Shown: piece after piece, positions 45,823 through 57,420 of the stretch
Numbering within the stretch: position 1 is the stretch's first letter
Layout of the letters: each line of letters opens with the position of its first letter
NCBI GenBank assembly: GCA_012064415.1
Contig: SSNU01000134.1
Location: 110,985 to 174,984, forward strand
DNA length: 64,000 nt
Direction of reading: 5' to 3'
From: Gyrodactylus bullatarudis
Lineage: Eukaryota; Platyhelminthes; Monogenea; Gyrodactylidea; Gyrodactylidae
The notes under the pieces: model-generated
Seen by the model: only the letters and a program-made list of their open reading frames with translations
What the model was told of the DNA's origin: nothing
Database searches by the model: none
Made by a program: the position numbers and the translations under genes

Positions 45823-46800
45823 CCCTAGAACGACATTTATTAAAAATCGCAGAAACGACATTTGGGGGCTTTTAAGGCCCCCATGCATTTTTTATCATAA
45901 AATTATTTTATTCATAGCAATTTTTGCAAATTACAAAACTATGACTGTTACAACAGTTATTTTCTCAAATTTGACAGAGCTGTTGAATTTTCTTTTCATA
46001 CTTTCTCGGACAAATATGGCATCTAGCTCGTTTCCCAGATCTTTGCCCCGTGGGTTCTTTCTTGTCTGGTAGTTCTCTCTTTCTGTAATCAATAAGTCCA
46101 TTTGAAAGGTTCAATAGGAATTCTCTACGGTTCATCAAATTTACAGAGATTCTTTTTGTCTTGATTCTGTACAAAACGAAAGCATTGTAAGCAGCAATGT
46201 CAAGCGTATTCCAAAATATTGTAAGGGGCCATCTTCTTGTACCTCTTCTGCAGGAGTAGAATCGTATGATCTGGTCCAAAGAATCAACCCCTCCTTTCGT
46301 ACGATTGTAAAATTCAGTTATCTCTGGCTTATTGTTTTCTATTCCTGGTTGATGATGTTGTGAAGAAAAAAGAAGAACAGGTTTATTTTTCTTTCGAGCA
46401 TACCGAAGCAGCGTATTTTTTCCGTAATACAAATAATTAGACTCTCCAGGATTAATTTTTTTTTGATTGAAATACTTTTGGTAAAAAGGTTCTATTACTT
46501 CTCATGTATTTTTGTCCAATAAATACTCTGTTAAACTAATAGAGGTAAAAAAATTATCAGTTGTTAGTGTTTGACCTGGGTAGGACTGTACTTTCCCGGA
46601 CACCTTTCCGCAGTGTAGAAGTAGTATATTCGGTATACAAAATGGTATATTGGAGGGAAGAGAGGAAAAATATTTCGCGAAGTTGAGGGTGATGGGGATG
46701 TGACATGACAAGTCATCCCTATCCTTATTAGGATAAATCGAATTTTTTTTCGAAAATTTGGAAGAGGCAAAATACGATGAAGCATTGAAGAATATTTAGA
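45823..46800 (-). pseudogene. piggyBac transposase and left end, degraded
   Basis: TTAA at 45819-45822 is followed by CCCTAGAACGACA, very like the classic piggyBac end. On the minus strand 46432-45965 encodes the C-terminal part: TKGGVDSLDQIIRFYSCRR, RRWPLTIFWNTLDIAAYNA, and a cysteine-containing tail (CHICPRKYEKK). Upstream, in another frame, GQTLTTDNFFTSISL (46502-46590) marks the catalytic core. The N-terminus is scrambled over frames up to about 46800 and the other TTAA end is not found. Transposition by this copy is not expected. Confidence 0.8.
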
Positions 46801-47279
46801 ATGGTATCAGAAAGTAGGGGGTAAACTTTTTCTTTAATCAATTCTTTTTGCGTTCGAAAATTTACCTCTACGGAAATAGCAAAAAAATTAAAAACGTTTT
46901 TTTATTTTAATTTTGTTTTTTATCACTTTATAACTACAAAATTATGAATCAGCATAGATCGTTTGTTAATACTACAGTATTTTTAAATGAATTTAAAATT
47001 TTTCGATTTTTATTTCAATTGGCGATATATTTGAATCAAACATCATTTAATACGATGACTTCATCAACTACTAACGTCAAGGATTCCTTATACGTATTTC
47101 GTATTTTTTCAACTTTAATTATGAATATCTCAAGTTCTAGAAGAGATAATTTGAAAATTTAATATGCTTTCATGTTCTAAAATAAATGCTTAGCAAGAAA
47201 GTATGGATATTGGAATAGTATGGTAAAAAACAGATTGAGTATCTATGATCAGAAAAATTGATTGTGATTAATAATATAT
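46801..47279. other. No feature seen
   Basis: AT-rich; presumably former piggyBac or Merlin flank. Confidence 0.35.
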
Positions 47280-48190
47280 TTAAATAAATTCGAGAGCTCT
47301 CATCAAGATGTTTGCTCGCGAGGTTGCTGTAAACGACTCTGAGTTGAAACGAGCTTCAAAAATTTTTATACGCCTGTTCAAATGCACCAATGACGTGCCT
47401 TTGGCTACTTCTGCTTTGAGACTTCTCCACAAACGCTCAACAGTGTTAGTATGAGCACCAGTGAACGGATTGACGAAATTGCGCTTGTGATTCACGGTGT
47501 CATGTAGATGACCATAGTTATCTATGCCTCGATAGCCCCGCCACAATAAGATCGTGCAGTACCTCTCGAGGTCTTTGAGTCACTACTTGCAGTCTCACTT
47601 GTCTTGTCTCTTTGCAGAAAGCTCCCACGACCCAGAAGTGCTGATAGGCAAGGACTCGACCTCTGTGATATTTCCTCTTAAACAAGTGGGATTCGTCAAC
47701 CTCCACTGTCATGCTATCTCCTCCAATCATATTAACGTTGTCATTGTATTGAAGGACCTTATCATCGAACAACTTTCGATATTTGATTATTTTCTTGGCA
47801 GATACTCCAGTTTGTTCTTCTAACTCAACTACAGTGATTTTATTCACGTAGTGATACATGATCTGGAATATCTTGTGCATCGGAGCATTGGCCTCTGTAA
47901 AAATAAAAGTTAGTAAAAAGAAATGTTAATAGTATTCAAACTTATGACTTACTGTAAAATATGGAACCAATGTAAAGAGACACTTTTCTTCTGCATTTCA
48001 TACATTGATGCTCCCATTCTCCAGCCAACTTTTTAGGGTTCATCAAGCCATCTGTGCATCCATCACAGCGCTTAGGGGCAAATCGAATTAGACTCTCGCG
48101 CTAAGCTAGTTCAAAAGCCTCTTCGAAGGTCTTGGTCATGAGATCATTAACTAACATGTTGAGTGAATTAATGAGATTGATTGCAACCAT
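47280..48190 (-). pseudogene. Merlin (ISXO2-like) transposase with one intron, broken
   Basis: Minus-strand exon 48190-47953 holds a zinc ribbon (CDGC ... CMKC). A 58-nt GT-AG intron (47952-47895) follows, then exon 2 from 47894. The junction reads SIFYKANAPMHKIF in frame. The core has Asp in VEVDESHLFKRKYHRG and Glu in HTNTVERLWRSLK. A TAG at 48103-48101 breaks exon 1. Near 47530 a deletion with frameshift removes the segment carrying the second Asp (family YSDEWRGY, here only WRGYRG). It is inactive. No terminal repeats were identified. Closer to the copy at 43307 than to that at 18022. Confidence 0.85.
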
Positions 48191-49390
48191 AATAATTATA
48201 GTTTTTTAATAGACTTCCTGCTGTGAAGCTGATGTCCAATGAAATCAGCTCTTGGAGTTGCTGAGATATTTTCCAGGTTCTGTTTTAGTTTTTTATCTAT
48301 AATTTCCTGTTGAGTTAGTTTTATGAAGCTATCCATCATACTACTTCTTTATTTTTTTGCTGTTAAGCCTCTTTATTTCTCTAAGATATCAAGCCCTTTA
48401 TTCATTTTTCAGTGTTTTCATTTAACACTCAAATTGAAAAAAACTTAACAGGTTTCCAAGCATAATGAAAACTAGTTAAAGCTCTACTATCCCTGTTGAT
48501 TTATTTCTCTAAGATATTAAGCCCTTTATTTGCTTTTTAGAAAAAAAACCATCTGTTGTATTTACTCATCTTATTTATTAGAATTATACAGTCCGTTTTA
48601 AAACACATTGATCAACCTCGTTCAAGAAACTGCAATAAAATAATTGAAATTACAATGTTCATAAACTATTTCTAACCTTTAACATCTTGCAGAAATTAAA
48701 ATTTGAGTCAGAATCATATTTTAAATTTCTTAAATACCTGCCTTGGAATTGGAGTTATCATTGTTATAGTTTAACGTTGTTCATACTATGTTGACTGAAC
48801 ATATTTGTTCTTTTCCCTGCCCGGTATATGCGATATACAAATTGGTATATTCTTCCTCTACCCTGCGGAAAGGTGTCAGTGGCAGTGATACAGTACGACC
48901 TGAGACTTATCTGTCAAAAATTACCCTCTCCTCTCTGTCCCTTTTTAAAAACTGAAATAAATATGCAAGATTACTAACAAGTAACAACATTTAACAAAAG
49001 AACACCTTAAAATTAAATTTATAAAATAAATTTACCATACGATAGAGATTTTTCTCCTGATTTAAACAGTCTAATTTATTGTAGGTTTATCAATATCAAA
49101 ACGGTCTAAATTATAGAAATAAAATAATTTAAAAATGAAATTTATTCTGGAAAAAAGATTTTTCCTCTCCTAAGTAAAAAAAGGCTTGTCGACTACCTCC
49201 AAAACAAAGAAATGATTCATCAAACTATCTCAAGATATTCATGTAAAAGTTAAAACGTATGTTGCATATTTTTACTAAATCGTTTCATTAACCCTTTTAA
49301 AATCTGGGATTTGTCTAACGTCCCAGATTATAGATGCTCTGAAAAAATTGTAATCGTTTCCTTATTGTAATTATTATTATTTGTAATTAT
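48191..49390. other. No gene; short repeats
   Basis: TTTATTTCTCTAAGATATYA and AGCCCTTTATT occur twice, at about 48371 and 48503. About 48825-48900 is a reverse-complement match to the piggyBac fragment at 46590-46665 (CACCTTTCCGCAG then a GTATAC/GGTATA-rich stretch). TTAACCCTTTT at 49289 resembles a piggyBac-type end, but no partner is visible. Confidence 0.45.
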
Positions 49391-49860
49391 TTACTGATCT
49401 AGTGGTTGGCATACAGAAGTAGCATTCGGGAGTAGAAATAGTAACTTGACATTTTCTGGTGGGACAGGATCTTTGTGGAACGCAACGTTATCTGCTAGAA
49501 GCAATTTCCTCTACCTTGATTTGCTTCCACAAATTTTGTCAGCCATTCCTGGAATATTACACTGCTGTTCCAGGCAACAACAGTCAAACGGTTTTTGGAC
49601 TTTTTTGTTCCTCTACACAATCTTGAACTTTCATCAAGAGTAATGCATCTTCTATCTTGAAAAAACAAGGCTGTCTATCTACATTGTAGAAATTTTCGTA
49701 CATCGATTGATTTGGAGTTTTAGGGCGGATTTTCTTACAGTATCTTAAATGGTTGACAATGAAACCCGTCTTTTCTGCAATGTGTTGACAGTGAGACTCT
49801 CACGAACAAGTTTATTGACAAGGATACGCCGTATCCATACGGTTGACCTGTTTCATAATT
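49391..49860 (-). pseudogene. Tigger/pogo-like transposase remnant
   Basis: On the minus strand the block KLLLADNVAFHKDPVPPENV continues into LLFLLPNATSVCQPLDQ and stops at TAA near 49393-49391, the conserved DN...H...N...LP-N-TS--QP-DQ region of DDE_1 transposases. Upstream, in shifted frames, a segment with EDALLLMKVQDCVEEQKSP is recognisable. Stops and frameshifts throughout. A different, more decayed element from the one at 35808. Confidence 0.75.
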
Positions 49861-50012
49861 GAAACTACTCAAATTGAGTTGGCGTATATATGTTACCGTA
49901 CAAACTCTGAATCAGTAAATCTCTAGATTTACTAGTACGAAGCCTGAATCAGTACAAAGTTAGTATAAAGCCTAAAATTCAGTGTTTGTACTAACTTTGT
50001 ACTAGAATAATA

Positions 50013-51546
50013 TAGTGGTCGACATAAAAAAGTATACACTTATAAAATATCTTCTAATTATTTAGAAAAAGGCATTATCAAGATGTAATATACATCATTC
50101 GATAGGGCAGAAAATTCTACACATGAATCTGTTTACACATGTGTATTTACTCTCACCGTTATTCATTCAAACTAAATTTACTATCAATCATTAAAAATAA
50201 CAACGACAAATTAAAGTATACACTAATTTCGATCATTTTTTGATTAGTTGAACAATTGAAACTCAATCACGAGAAACTTAGATTCAAGATCTGGCATTAA
50301 TATTTCTATTCCCAAATTTTTTTTCATAAATTCCTAAATGGAGAACAAAATACCGAATTATTCGAAGTTGACAAATATAGAGAAAGATCGAGCAATAGCG
50401 CTGCGAGATGATGGCTTAAGTATGAGGAAAATTGCAAATATTATGGGAAGGACAACTAGAACCATAAGTAAGATATTTCTGAAGAAAAAACCCCTGAAGA
50501 AAAGAGGTCCAAAGGCATTAATTCCAAACTCTATGTCGAAAAAAATCAAAGATTTGGCTATAAAAAATCACTTGAGTGCATCTCAGATTAAATCAGAATG
50601 TAATTTAAACGTCAGTATAAGGACAATTGAGAGAAAATTGAAGAATAGTCTGAACCTCTTTTGGGGTAAGCCTAAGATGGTTCCGAATCTCAATTCAAAT
50701 GACAAAGAATCAAGAAAGCAATGGGCTTACGAAAAAATTGTCAAAAATCAGGATTGGACTAAAATAATTTTTTCTGACGAGAAAAAATTTAACTTAGATG
50801 GTCCTGATGGTCTATCATCTTGCTGGTTAGATAAAAAACAACCCAAACCAACAAAGATCAAACGAGGATTTGGTGGTGGCAGTGTCATGATTTGGGGATG
50901 TATAACAAGCAAAGGAATATCTAGCTTAGTTATAATAGATGAAAAACTCAATTCAATTTCCTACCAAAACTTACTTGAAGACCACTTGCTTGCGTTTAAA
51001 CAGGAAATCATTGCTGAAGATCTGATTTTCCAACAGGATAATGCTCCATGCCATCGTTCTGAATCAACTAGAAAGTGGTTTTCGGAAAATGAGATAAAGA
51101 TATTGCCATGGCCTGCAAGAAGCCCAGATTTAAATCCTATCGAAAATCTTTGGGGGATTTTATCACAAAAAGTTTATGAAAATGGAAGAACATTTTCAAA
51201 TAGGCAGAATTTGATATTTAAAATTTTAGAGGAGTGGAGTTTAATCTCGAAAGAAACCATAGATAGCCTGTATAACTCTATGCAAAAAAGATGCCTCAAT
51301 GTTATATTATCTGAGGGAAATTTCACTAAATAAAAGTGTATACTTTAATTTGTCGTTGTTATTTTTAATGATTGATAGTAAATTTAGTTTGAATGAATAA
51401 CGGTGAGAGTAAATACACATGTGTAAACAGATTCATGTGTAGAATTTTCTGCCCTATCGAATGATGTATATTACATCTTGATAATGCCTTTTTCTAAATA
51501 ATTAGAAGATATTTTATAAGTGTATACTTTTTTATGTCGACCACTA
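50013..51546 (+). mobile_element. Intact Tc1-family transposon
   Basis: The ends TAGTGGTCGACATAAAAAAG and the reverse complement are flanked by TA on both sides (50011-50012, 51547-51548). The terminal inverted repeats are 212 bp (50013-50224 and 51335-51546) and appear identical by eye. They enclose one uninterrupted transposase gene. Identical repeats and an open frame indicate recent insertion and possible activity. Long repeats of about 200 bp place it in the long-TIR (IR/DR-like) part of Tc1. Confidence 0.95.
50338..51333 (+). CDS. Tc1 transposase (DD34E)
   Basis: 331 residues, the usual length. The N-terminal paired-like DNA-binding region has two helix-turn-helix blocks (residues ~20-45, RDDGLSMRKIANIMGRT; ~75-100, HLSASQIKSECNLNVSIRT). 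The catalytic core has Asp in IIFSDEKKFNL, a glycine-rich GGGSVMIWGC, Asp in FQQDNAPCHRS and Glu in NPIENLWG. Counting gives 34 residues between the second Asp and Glu, the canonical DD34E. It acts in the nucleus on the 212-bp repeats. The ATG at 50338 is the first in frame and lies just beyond the left repeat. The TAA ends one base before the right repeat. No defect seen. Confidence 0.95.
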   Translation: MENKIPNYSKLTNIEKDRAIALRDDGLSMRKIANIMGRTTRTISKIFLKKKPLKKRGPKALIPNSMSKKIKDLAIKNHLSASQIKSECNLNVSIRTIERKLKNSLNLFWGKPKMVPNLNSNDKESRKQWAYEKIVKNQDWTKIIFSDEKKFNLDGPDGLSSCWLDKKQPKPTKIKRGFGGGSVMIWGCITSKGISSLVIIDEKLNSISYQNLLEDHLLAFKQEIIAEDLIFQQDNAPCHRSESTRKWFSENEIKILPWPARSPDLNPIENLWGILSQKVYENGRTFSNRQNLIFKILEEWSLISKETIDSLYNSMQKRCLNVILSEGNFTK

Positions 51547-51670
51547 TATATCATGTATACTTTTCATCATATTTGTATATGACATGGTGTATAAAGCTTA
51601 TACCATTCAAAGTATTCTATACTATACATAGGGATAGGATATATGATTGACTTGAATTATTTTCTCATTT

Positions 51671-52225
51671 AAAGGAGGAGGGGGATTCACACCCAGTCCT
51701 CGTTTAGGATTGACAAAGTCAGATACAATGATTAATATTCTGTATAAGTCTTAGGTTTTCATTTTAAAATTCATTCAAATTATATTTGAACAGAAATATA
51801 ACAAGATGGATAATAATAAGGTTCGATTCTCGGAGAAGGTGTAAGACTGAATATTCCTAACTTAAGTATTATATGTTCTCGCTTTTTCTTTGAATGTGTG
51901 TAATATAAGTTTCTTTCTGAGTTATGAGATACGACTAGAGCTACTGTAGAAAAAAATTAATCACTCGTCAGTCGTCAAATAATTCAGATTAAACAATTCA
52001 AAGTGGGACTGCTGTTTGACCAGTATTTGAATTGTCGAAAAGATATCCTGCCACCAGATTAAAAGATCCCCCAAACAAAAAACATTCTTTAAATTTAGAT
52101 CGCATTGGGATCTAGCCAGGCATTCATATAATGATCAGAACCTAAGACTTATACAGAATATTAATCATTGTATATGACTTTGTCAATCCTAAACGAGGAC
52201 TGGGTGTGAATCCCCCTCCTCCTTT
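51671..52225. mobile_element. 555-bp MITE with ~86-bp terminal inverted repeats
   Basis: The left end, AAAGGAGGAGGGGGATTCAC, and the sequence through AGTCTTAGGTT recur reverse-complemented at 52138-52225 with one or two changes. The ends can be extended by TA (TTTAAAGG, CCTTTA), compatible with a TA target. No coding frame. It lies 123 bp from the Tc1 element, but its ends are unrelated. Confidence 0.8.
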
Positions 52226-53047
52226 AGTGTCAAAGTTACATTTTTTGTCATAAATCTCTCAAATTTGATCTTATTACTTTCAAGTAGTCAATGAAGTTTT
52301 ACAGGTTTTTAATAGAAATAGTTGATCCGTAAGACTTATTTTACTTATACTAAATTGAAAATGATTAGAAGAATTAATATTTTAGCTTCCATCATGAAAA
52401 AATGGCCGAAATCAAATTCAGCAAGTTTTTCATCACATTAATTTTAATACAAAATCATAGTTTCTATTGCAACCAGTTCATAATTAGATTTCGGACCATA
52501 TGTTTTATACATCATTCGATTTCTCCTGAAGAGCCCATTCAGATTCAGATCCAGGCTAGAAATCGAAAATTTGCAAAATTTATCTCTACTGGACATATAA
52601 TCTTTCCGATTATATTTCTCGAAAAAATTAGCTTTTTGAATCTGCTTTGAGTTATTTGTCTTCTGATCGCAAACATGTTCAAAAGTGTGATTTTCTACAA
52701 ATTTTCCATTTCCAATTTTAAATGTCAATTATACGTCAAGCGTGCTCCAAAATCGAAAAATAATCATACTTTCATTCTACACAACGAACTAACTCAACGT
52801 TTGACAAAAAAGCTCAAATTAATAAGTAGATCAAAAAAATTTGGAAAGTTAGAATTCAAATTTTTATTTATTTAAAGAAAGGGTTATTTCCAAAAGTAGC
52901 CCCAAAGTGGGAATAATCCTAAAACTAGCCCCATTCTAGAAATTTTTTCTCAGATTTAGCCCCAAATTTTTCCAAAATTAACCCCATCGTAATTCAGTTC
53001 ATCGAATTCTGAAAATTTCAACTTTTTTGAAATATTAATATTTATTA
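52226..53047. other. No gene; short AGCCCCA array
   Basis: At 52885-52995 four loose units of about 35 bp contain AGTAGCCCCAAA, ACTAGCCCCATT, TTTAGCCCCAAA and ATTAACCCCATC. The open frames at 52402-52875 overlap on both strands and lack motifs. Confidence 0.4.
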
Positions 53048-53410
53048 TTATAATTGAATAAAATAATTATAATTATTTTTATTAAAAATTAAAAATAGGT
53101 TATTCATATTTCTCCATAAAAGTTTTGAAAATATTTCTTTGATATTCATCTTCTTTTCCTCATCCTTAGTTCTTATTCTTAATTTACGTGGTCGGCCTCT
53201 TTTCTTCTTTGCTTCAAGCTCAAAAACGCACTGCTCTTCCAAATTGTCGAGATCGCATAGGTTAATCGATCCAGAATATGCTCTCTTTACTGAGTCCAAT
53301 TTGTAAAAGGAAGGTGCTAATTCATTTGGTGAACAAGATAAATATTTTGAGACAGCATTAAGATGAGAACAAGGATAGCAATTAGTTTTCATAAAATCAC
53401 AGGAGCACAA
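53048..53410 (-). pseudogene. Mutator-like transposase C-terminus (SWIM finger)
   Basis: On the minus strand CSCDFMKTNCYPCSHL matches the SWIM zinc-finger pattern CxC...CxH that follows the catalytic domain in MULE transposases. An AT-hook-like KKKRGRPRK lies ~45 residues further on. The frame has no ATG at its start: upstream is a stop, so it is the broken end of a longer gene. The matching N-terminal and catalytic part lies at 59567-60511 in the same orientation. The two are separated by retroelements, as expected if the gene was split by insertion. Confidence 0.75.
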
Positions 53411-53869
53411 TTATAATCAACGATTTTTCGAATAGAACTACAGTCAATCACCAAGAGAGTTTAAGGAATAGTGGAATCAAAAATCAGAGGTAGAGCTGGA
53501 AGAATAGTGGAATGCTATGGTCTATTTGATGGCTTATAACGTAAATTCATCCATGTATTTCACTCAGGGTCTCAACATTGAAGTATAGGAAGGGTAATTA
53601 AGTCGCATGAAAAGTAACGAGTAATTAACAGCAAAGGGTCTAACTAATAAGGTAAACTATGTTATCACACAATAAAAATCGATAATGATTCTTCTCTGAT
53701 CTTTTCAAACTCATTCATTTTCCAATCAAATTTGGAATTAACCAAACTTCAAATAGGCATAACTTTCTTATGTTTTGAGATAGAAGGCTAATTCTTTTTG
53801 CATAATATGTCTTAGATTCTGAATTTCAAGAATAAATCCTAAAGAATCTTCTAAATCTCAATCTTTAAG
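53411..53869. other. Spacer between MULE and non-LTR fragments
   Basis: May contain the decayed 3' part of the non-LTR element and missing MULE codons. Nothing recognisable in any frame. Confidence 0.35.
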
Positions 53870-54058
53870 AAGTGAGAAGTTTTTTTTTTCAATGTCTGAG
53901 ACACTTTGAAAACGAACTTTAAATCGTCAGCATATTTTAAGAGGACACCCTCAATATCCTCAGGGAGCTGAATATCAGAGAAAAAAAGATAAAAAAGAAG
54001 TGGGCCTATAGTAGAACACTGAGGGACACCAGAGTTTATTTTTATTAAATTACATTCG
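53870..54058 (-). pseudogene. Non-LTR retrotransposon reverse transcriptase fragment
   Basis: Minus strand reads INSGVPQCSTIGPLLFYLFF and then LLKYADDLKFVF: the SGVPQG-GPLLF block and the catalytic YADD of non-LTR reverse transcriptases. It continues, after the gypsy insert, the element whose endonuclease and ORF1 lie at 57426-59589. Downstream codons decay quickly. Confidence 0.8.
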
Positions 54059-54066
54059 AACAGGCA

Positions 54067-54540
54067 TTGCCAGACAGACTACGCTCAAGATTTGCCGAAC
54101 ATAGAATACTCTGCACACCCTTGAACAAAATCATCAACATTCTGTATAACGACAATCCAGCTCAAATAGGCAACCAATCATCTTCCCAACTAAAAATTGA
54201 TTTTCAAACTCAAGTTTTAACACAACTAACCACAATGATGGAAAAACTCAATGCTCAAGATCAAGAGATTAAGCAACTCAAAGGCGCCAGAGAGATTAAC
54301 TGGGTGAGACGCGAGCCAGAACCCCATCAAACAGAAGAAGCACCACTCCGGCAAGAAGACCAACACATAACAACGATGGCATATGTTATTACCACGAAAA
54401 ATTTGGACACCAAGCGAAAAAATGCAGTTTGCCATGCACTTTCGAAAAACAAAAAAACTAAAGTCCTGTATGCAGACGACGGTAAACCATACAGGAAAGA
54501 AGTCCGTCAAATTCACCTCATCACTCATACGAATATTTGA
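54067..54540 (+). pseudogene. Gypsy: N-terminal part, gag-like
   Basis: 157 residues open. The polar, Gln/Glu-rich middle (MEKLNAQDQEIKQLKGA) could form a short coiled coil. No CCHC knuckle is seen. It overlaps the following frame that enters the protease. Gag is assigned from position only. Confidence 0.45.
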
Positions 54541-54865
54541 TCCCATTCTCAAAACCACATTCCTCATCGACAGTGGCTCAGAACTTTCAATCATCTCTAG
54601 TCACCTTAAGAGAAAATTCATCAATCTACAAGACTATGACTCAGAACTATATGCAACAAACAATCAAATAATCAAAACCTATGGTACAACAATAACCATA
54701 GTATAACTTGGTTTATCACAACTCATGTCATGGAAATTCGTAATTGCCGACACAAGAATCAACATAATCGGCATCGACTTCTTACAACATTTTGCAATCA
54801 CAATCGATTCCCAAGACAGAACCATTATTGACTCCAAGGGACACAGCAAAATAAATCAAATGTAA
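54530..54865 (+). pseudogene. Gypsy: aspartic protease domain
   Basis: FLIDSGSELSIIS carries the catalytic D-S-G triad of retropepsins. IIGIDFLQHF, the usual GxDFL block, follows about 70 residues later after an in-frame stop near 54704. It cleaves the polyprotein in active elements. Confidence 0.75.
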
Positions 54866-55051
54866 TGACTCATACACTATACACAGCATAAGACTCATCA
54901 AACCTCTCACAAAGATGGACGAAAAACTTCAAAAGATCCTCACAGACTACAACAACCATATGACCACCAAACAGCATCTCCCTAATTCAGCATCAAAATA
55001 TCAAATCATACTTCAACATGACCAAGTCATATCCTGTAAAAAACCTTTCCA

Positions 55052-56191
55052 ATGGATCCGGAAACAGAACAACTAGCCAAAAACATGTGCAAAGAATTGA
55101 TTAATAACGGTATCTGTCGCAGATCGAATTCTCCTCTCATCTGTGTCCCAAAGAAAGGCACCAACGAACTCAGACTATGTGGCGACTACAGAAAGCTCAA
55201 CAACATCACAACAAAGGATGAATACTGCATTCCTAACCCTGACGAAATCATTCAAGCCGCATCAAAAGGTCGAATTTTCTCAAAGATTGACTTACTAAAA
55301 GCCTTCCATCAAATAGAACTCGAAGAAAAGTCAATACCGTACACTGCCATCAAAACCCCATTTGGACTTTTCGAGTACACAAGAATGCCCTATGGTCTAA
55401 ATAACAGTTTGCCAGCCTTCCAAAGATATATGGACTCAATTCTAAAAGACAAACCTTTTCTGAGATGCTACATAGACGAAATAATAATCTTTAGCAACGA
55501 TGAAGAGCAACATCTTGAACACTTGCAAGAACTACTCGAACTGCTGAAATCAAACATGATTCAAATAAAACTCTCAAAATGTGAATTCAGAAAAGACGAA
55601 ATCATGTTCCTAGGTCACAAAATCAAGCACAAATTTGTTGAACCTGATCCACAGAACTTAGCAGCCATAGACACAGTTGAACCTCCAAAAACAGTCAGAG
55701 GACTCAGAAAAAGGCTGGGCATGTTCTCCTTTTACCGCCATTACATCAAAGACTACACCAAAACGACAGCGTCTCTTTACAACAGCTTAGAGTCTGAATC
55801 CAGAAAAAAACGAATCTGCAAACCAATAGGACTAACGGATCAACATATTAACAATATCAACACACTTAAAACGAAATTTAAAGAAATACCAAAACTAGCA
55901 ACAGCAGACTTCCGAAAACCTTTTCACTTGTACACTGACGCCTCAGAACTGGCCATTGGTGCCAGCCTAAAACAAGACATAGATGGAAAACGACTGCCCG
56001 TAAGATTCTTCTCAAGATCTCTCTCGAAAAACGAACAGAACTACTGGATCTTCGATAAAGAACTTCTTGCCAACTGTGAAGCACTTACAAAGAAATTCAC
56101 ACATTACCTTCAAAACAAAAGATTTCATCTACACACGGACAACAAAGCTCTAGTACAATCAATCCAAAACCCCACAGAAAAAAAACTCTAG
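55052..56191 (+). pseudogene. Gypsy: reverse transcriptase and RNase H
   Basis: 379 residues open. RT blocks: SPLICVPKK, LRLCGDYRKLN, FSKIDLLKAFHQIEL, TPFGLFEYTRMPYGL and the catalytic box CYIDEIIIF. The box has Glu where the second Asp of Y-x-D-D is almost invariant, so polymerase activity is doubtful. RNase H starts at LYTDASELAIGASL and has HTDNKALV. The frame ends at a TAG caused by a slip in an A-run near 56180. The next frame continues with the usual VRKKLQQI and GDDNKTADILSRR blocks. Start and end are frame limits, not true gene ends. Confidence 0.85.
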
Positions 56192-56675
56192 TCGTGTAAG
56201 AAAAAAACTGCAACAAATCTCAGAATTCGACTTCCAAATATGCCACATAAAAGGAGACGACAACAAGACAGCAGACATCCTGAGCAGAAGAAGCTGCAAT
56301 GTCACTTACAAAAGCATAGAAACAATAACTGAAAAAGAAATCAACAAAGCCCAACAAGAAGACAAACTATTCCTCACTATAATGAACCAGAACCAGCAAA
56401 GATTCATAACAAGGAAATGGAAAGATGAAGAAACCTACGTGACGACAGGTGAAAAACCAACACCAACCCTCCCGACATCACTCACAAAAAATGCTTCGAT
56501 CAAATCCATCAACTTCATCATCCAGGAAGAAAAGCAATCCTGAGATTGATAAAAGAAAGGTATAACTGGCCAAGAATGAATGCTGACATCTTCAAATGGT
56601 GCAAAGAATGCCAAAATCACAAGTCACACAATAACTCAACCTACTCAGATTCCTATTCCAACAGAATGATTCAAA

Positions 56676-57420
56676 GTGATACATGCCGACATCACAGATT
56701 TGCCTGAATCCCAAGGCTTCAAACACCTCTTCACCATCACAGACAGATACACAAGATGGACAGAAGCAATACCCATTGCAAACATGACATCCAGCACAGT
56801 AATAAAGCAACTAGAACTACAATGGATTGCTCGTTTTGGAATTCCAGAAAAACTCATCACAGACAGAGGAAGACAATTCACATCCAATGAATTCAAAACA
56901 TTCTGCAGAAGACTCGGCATAAAACACCAGACGACAACCGCATACAACCCTAGATGCAATGGTCTTGATGAGAGAACACACAGAACCTTGAAGAACGCAC
57001 TCAGAGCAGCAGAAGACCAAGACTGGATAGACCATCTACCACTAGCATTTCTTGGTTTAAGAAACACTAAGTCAACAGATCACAAATACTCCCCAGCTCA
57101 AATGGTCTTTGGTGAAAGCATGAGAATCCCAGGCACAATAGTTCCACAGAGCAAGGAACAAAAAGAGGAAAAATTTAAATTTTATCTCGCTCAACTTATG
57201 AACAATCAAAAACCTCAACCTACAAGGATCAATAACAATGTCAAAGCTAACACACACCCAAAGAACTAAACTCCTGCAAAGAAGTCTACATCAGAAAAGA
57301 CGTTTAGTCGAACTGTCTTATGCCAAAGTACAAAGGTCCTTATCCCATCATCCAAAGGCACGAGAAGTATTACACCGTCAACACGGACAAAGGCCCAGAC
57401 AACGTATCCATTGACAGATA
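56676..57420 (+). pseudogene. Gypsy: integrase
   Basis: The core domain (56676-57269) shows Asp in HADITDLPES, Asp in LITDRGRQFTS and Glu in CNGLDERTHRTLK. Just upstream (56500-56640, another frame) is the HHCC zinc region with ERYNWPRMNADI and CKECQNHKSH. The C-terminal KYKGPYPII block is in yet another frame up to 57420. The catalytic triad is intact but the gene is broken by frameshifts. Confidence 0.85.

Noticed and set aside
51818..51840. GGTTCGATTCT, a second B-box-like sequence
   Set aside because: The flanking bases do not form a T stem and no cloverleaf is found upstream.
54226..54594. 122-codon minus-strand frame
   Set aside because: Shadow of the gypsy gag/protease region, which has recognisable motifs on the plus strand.
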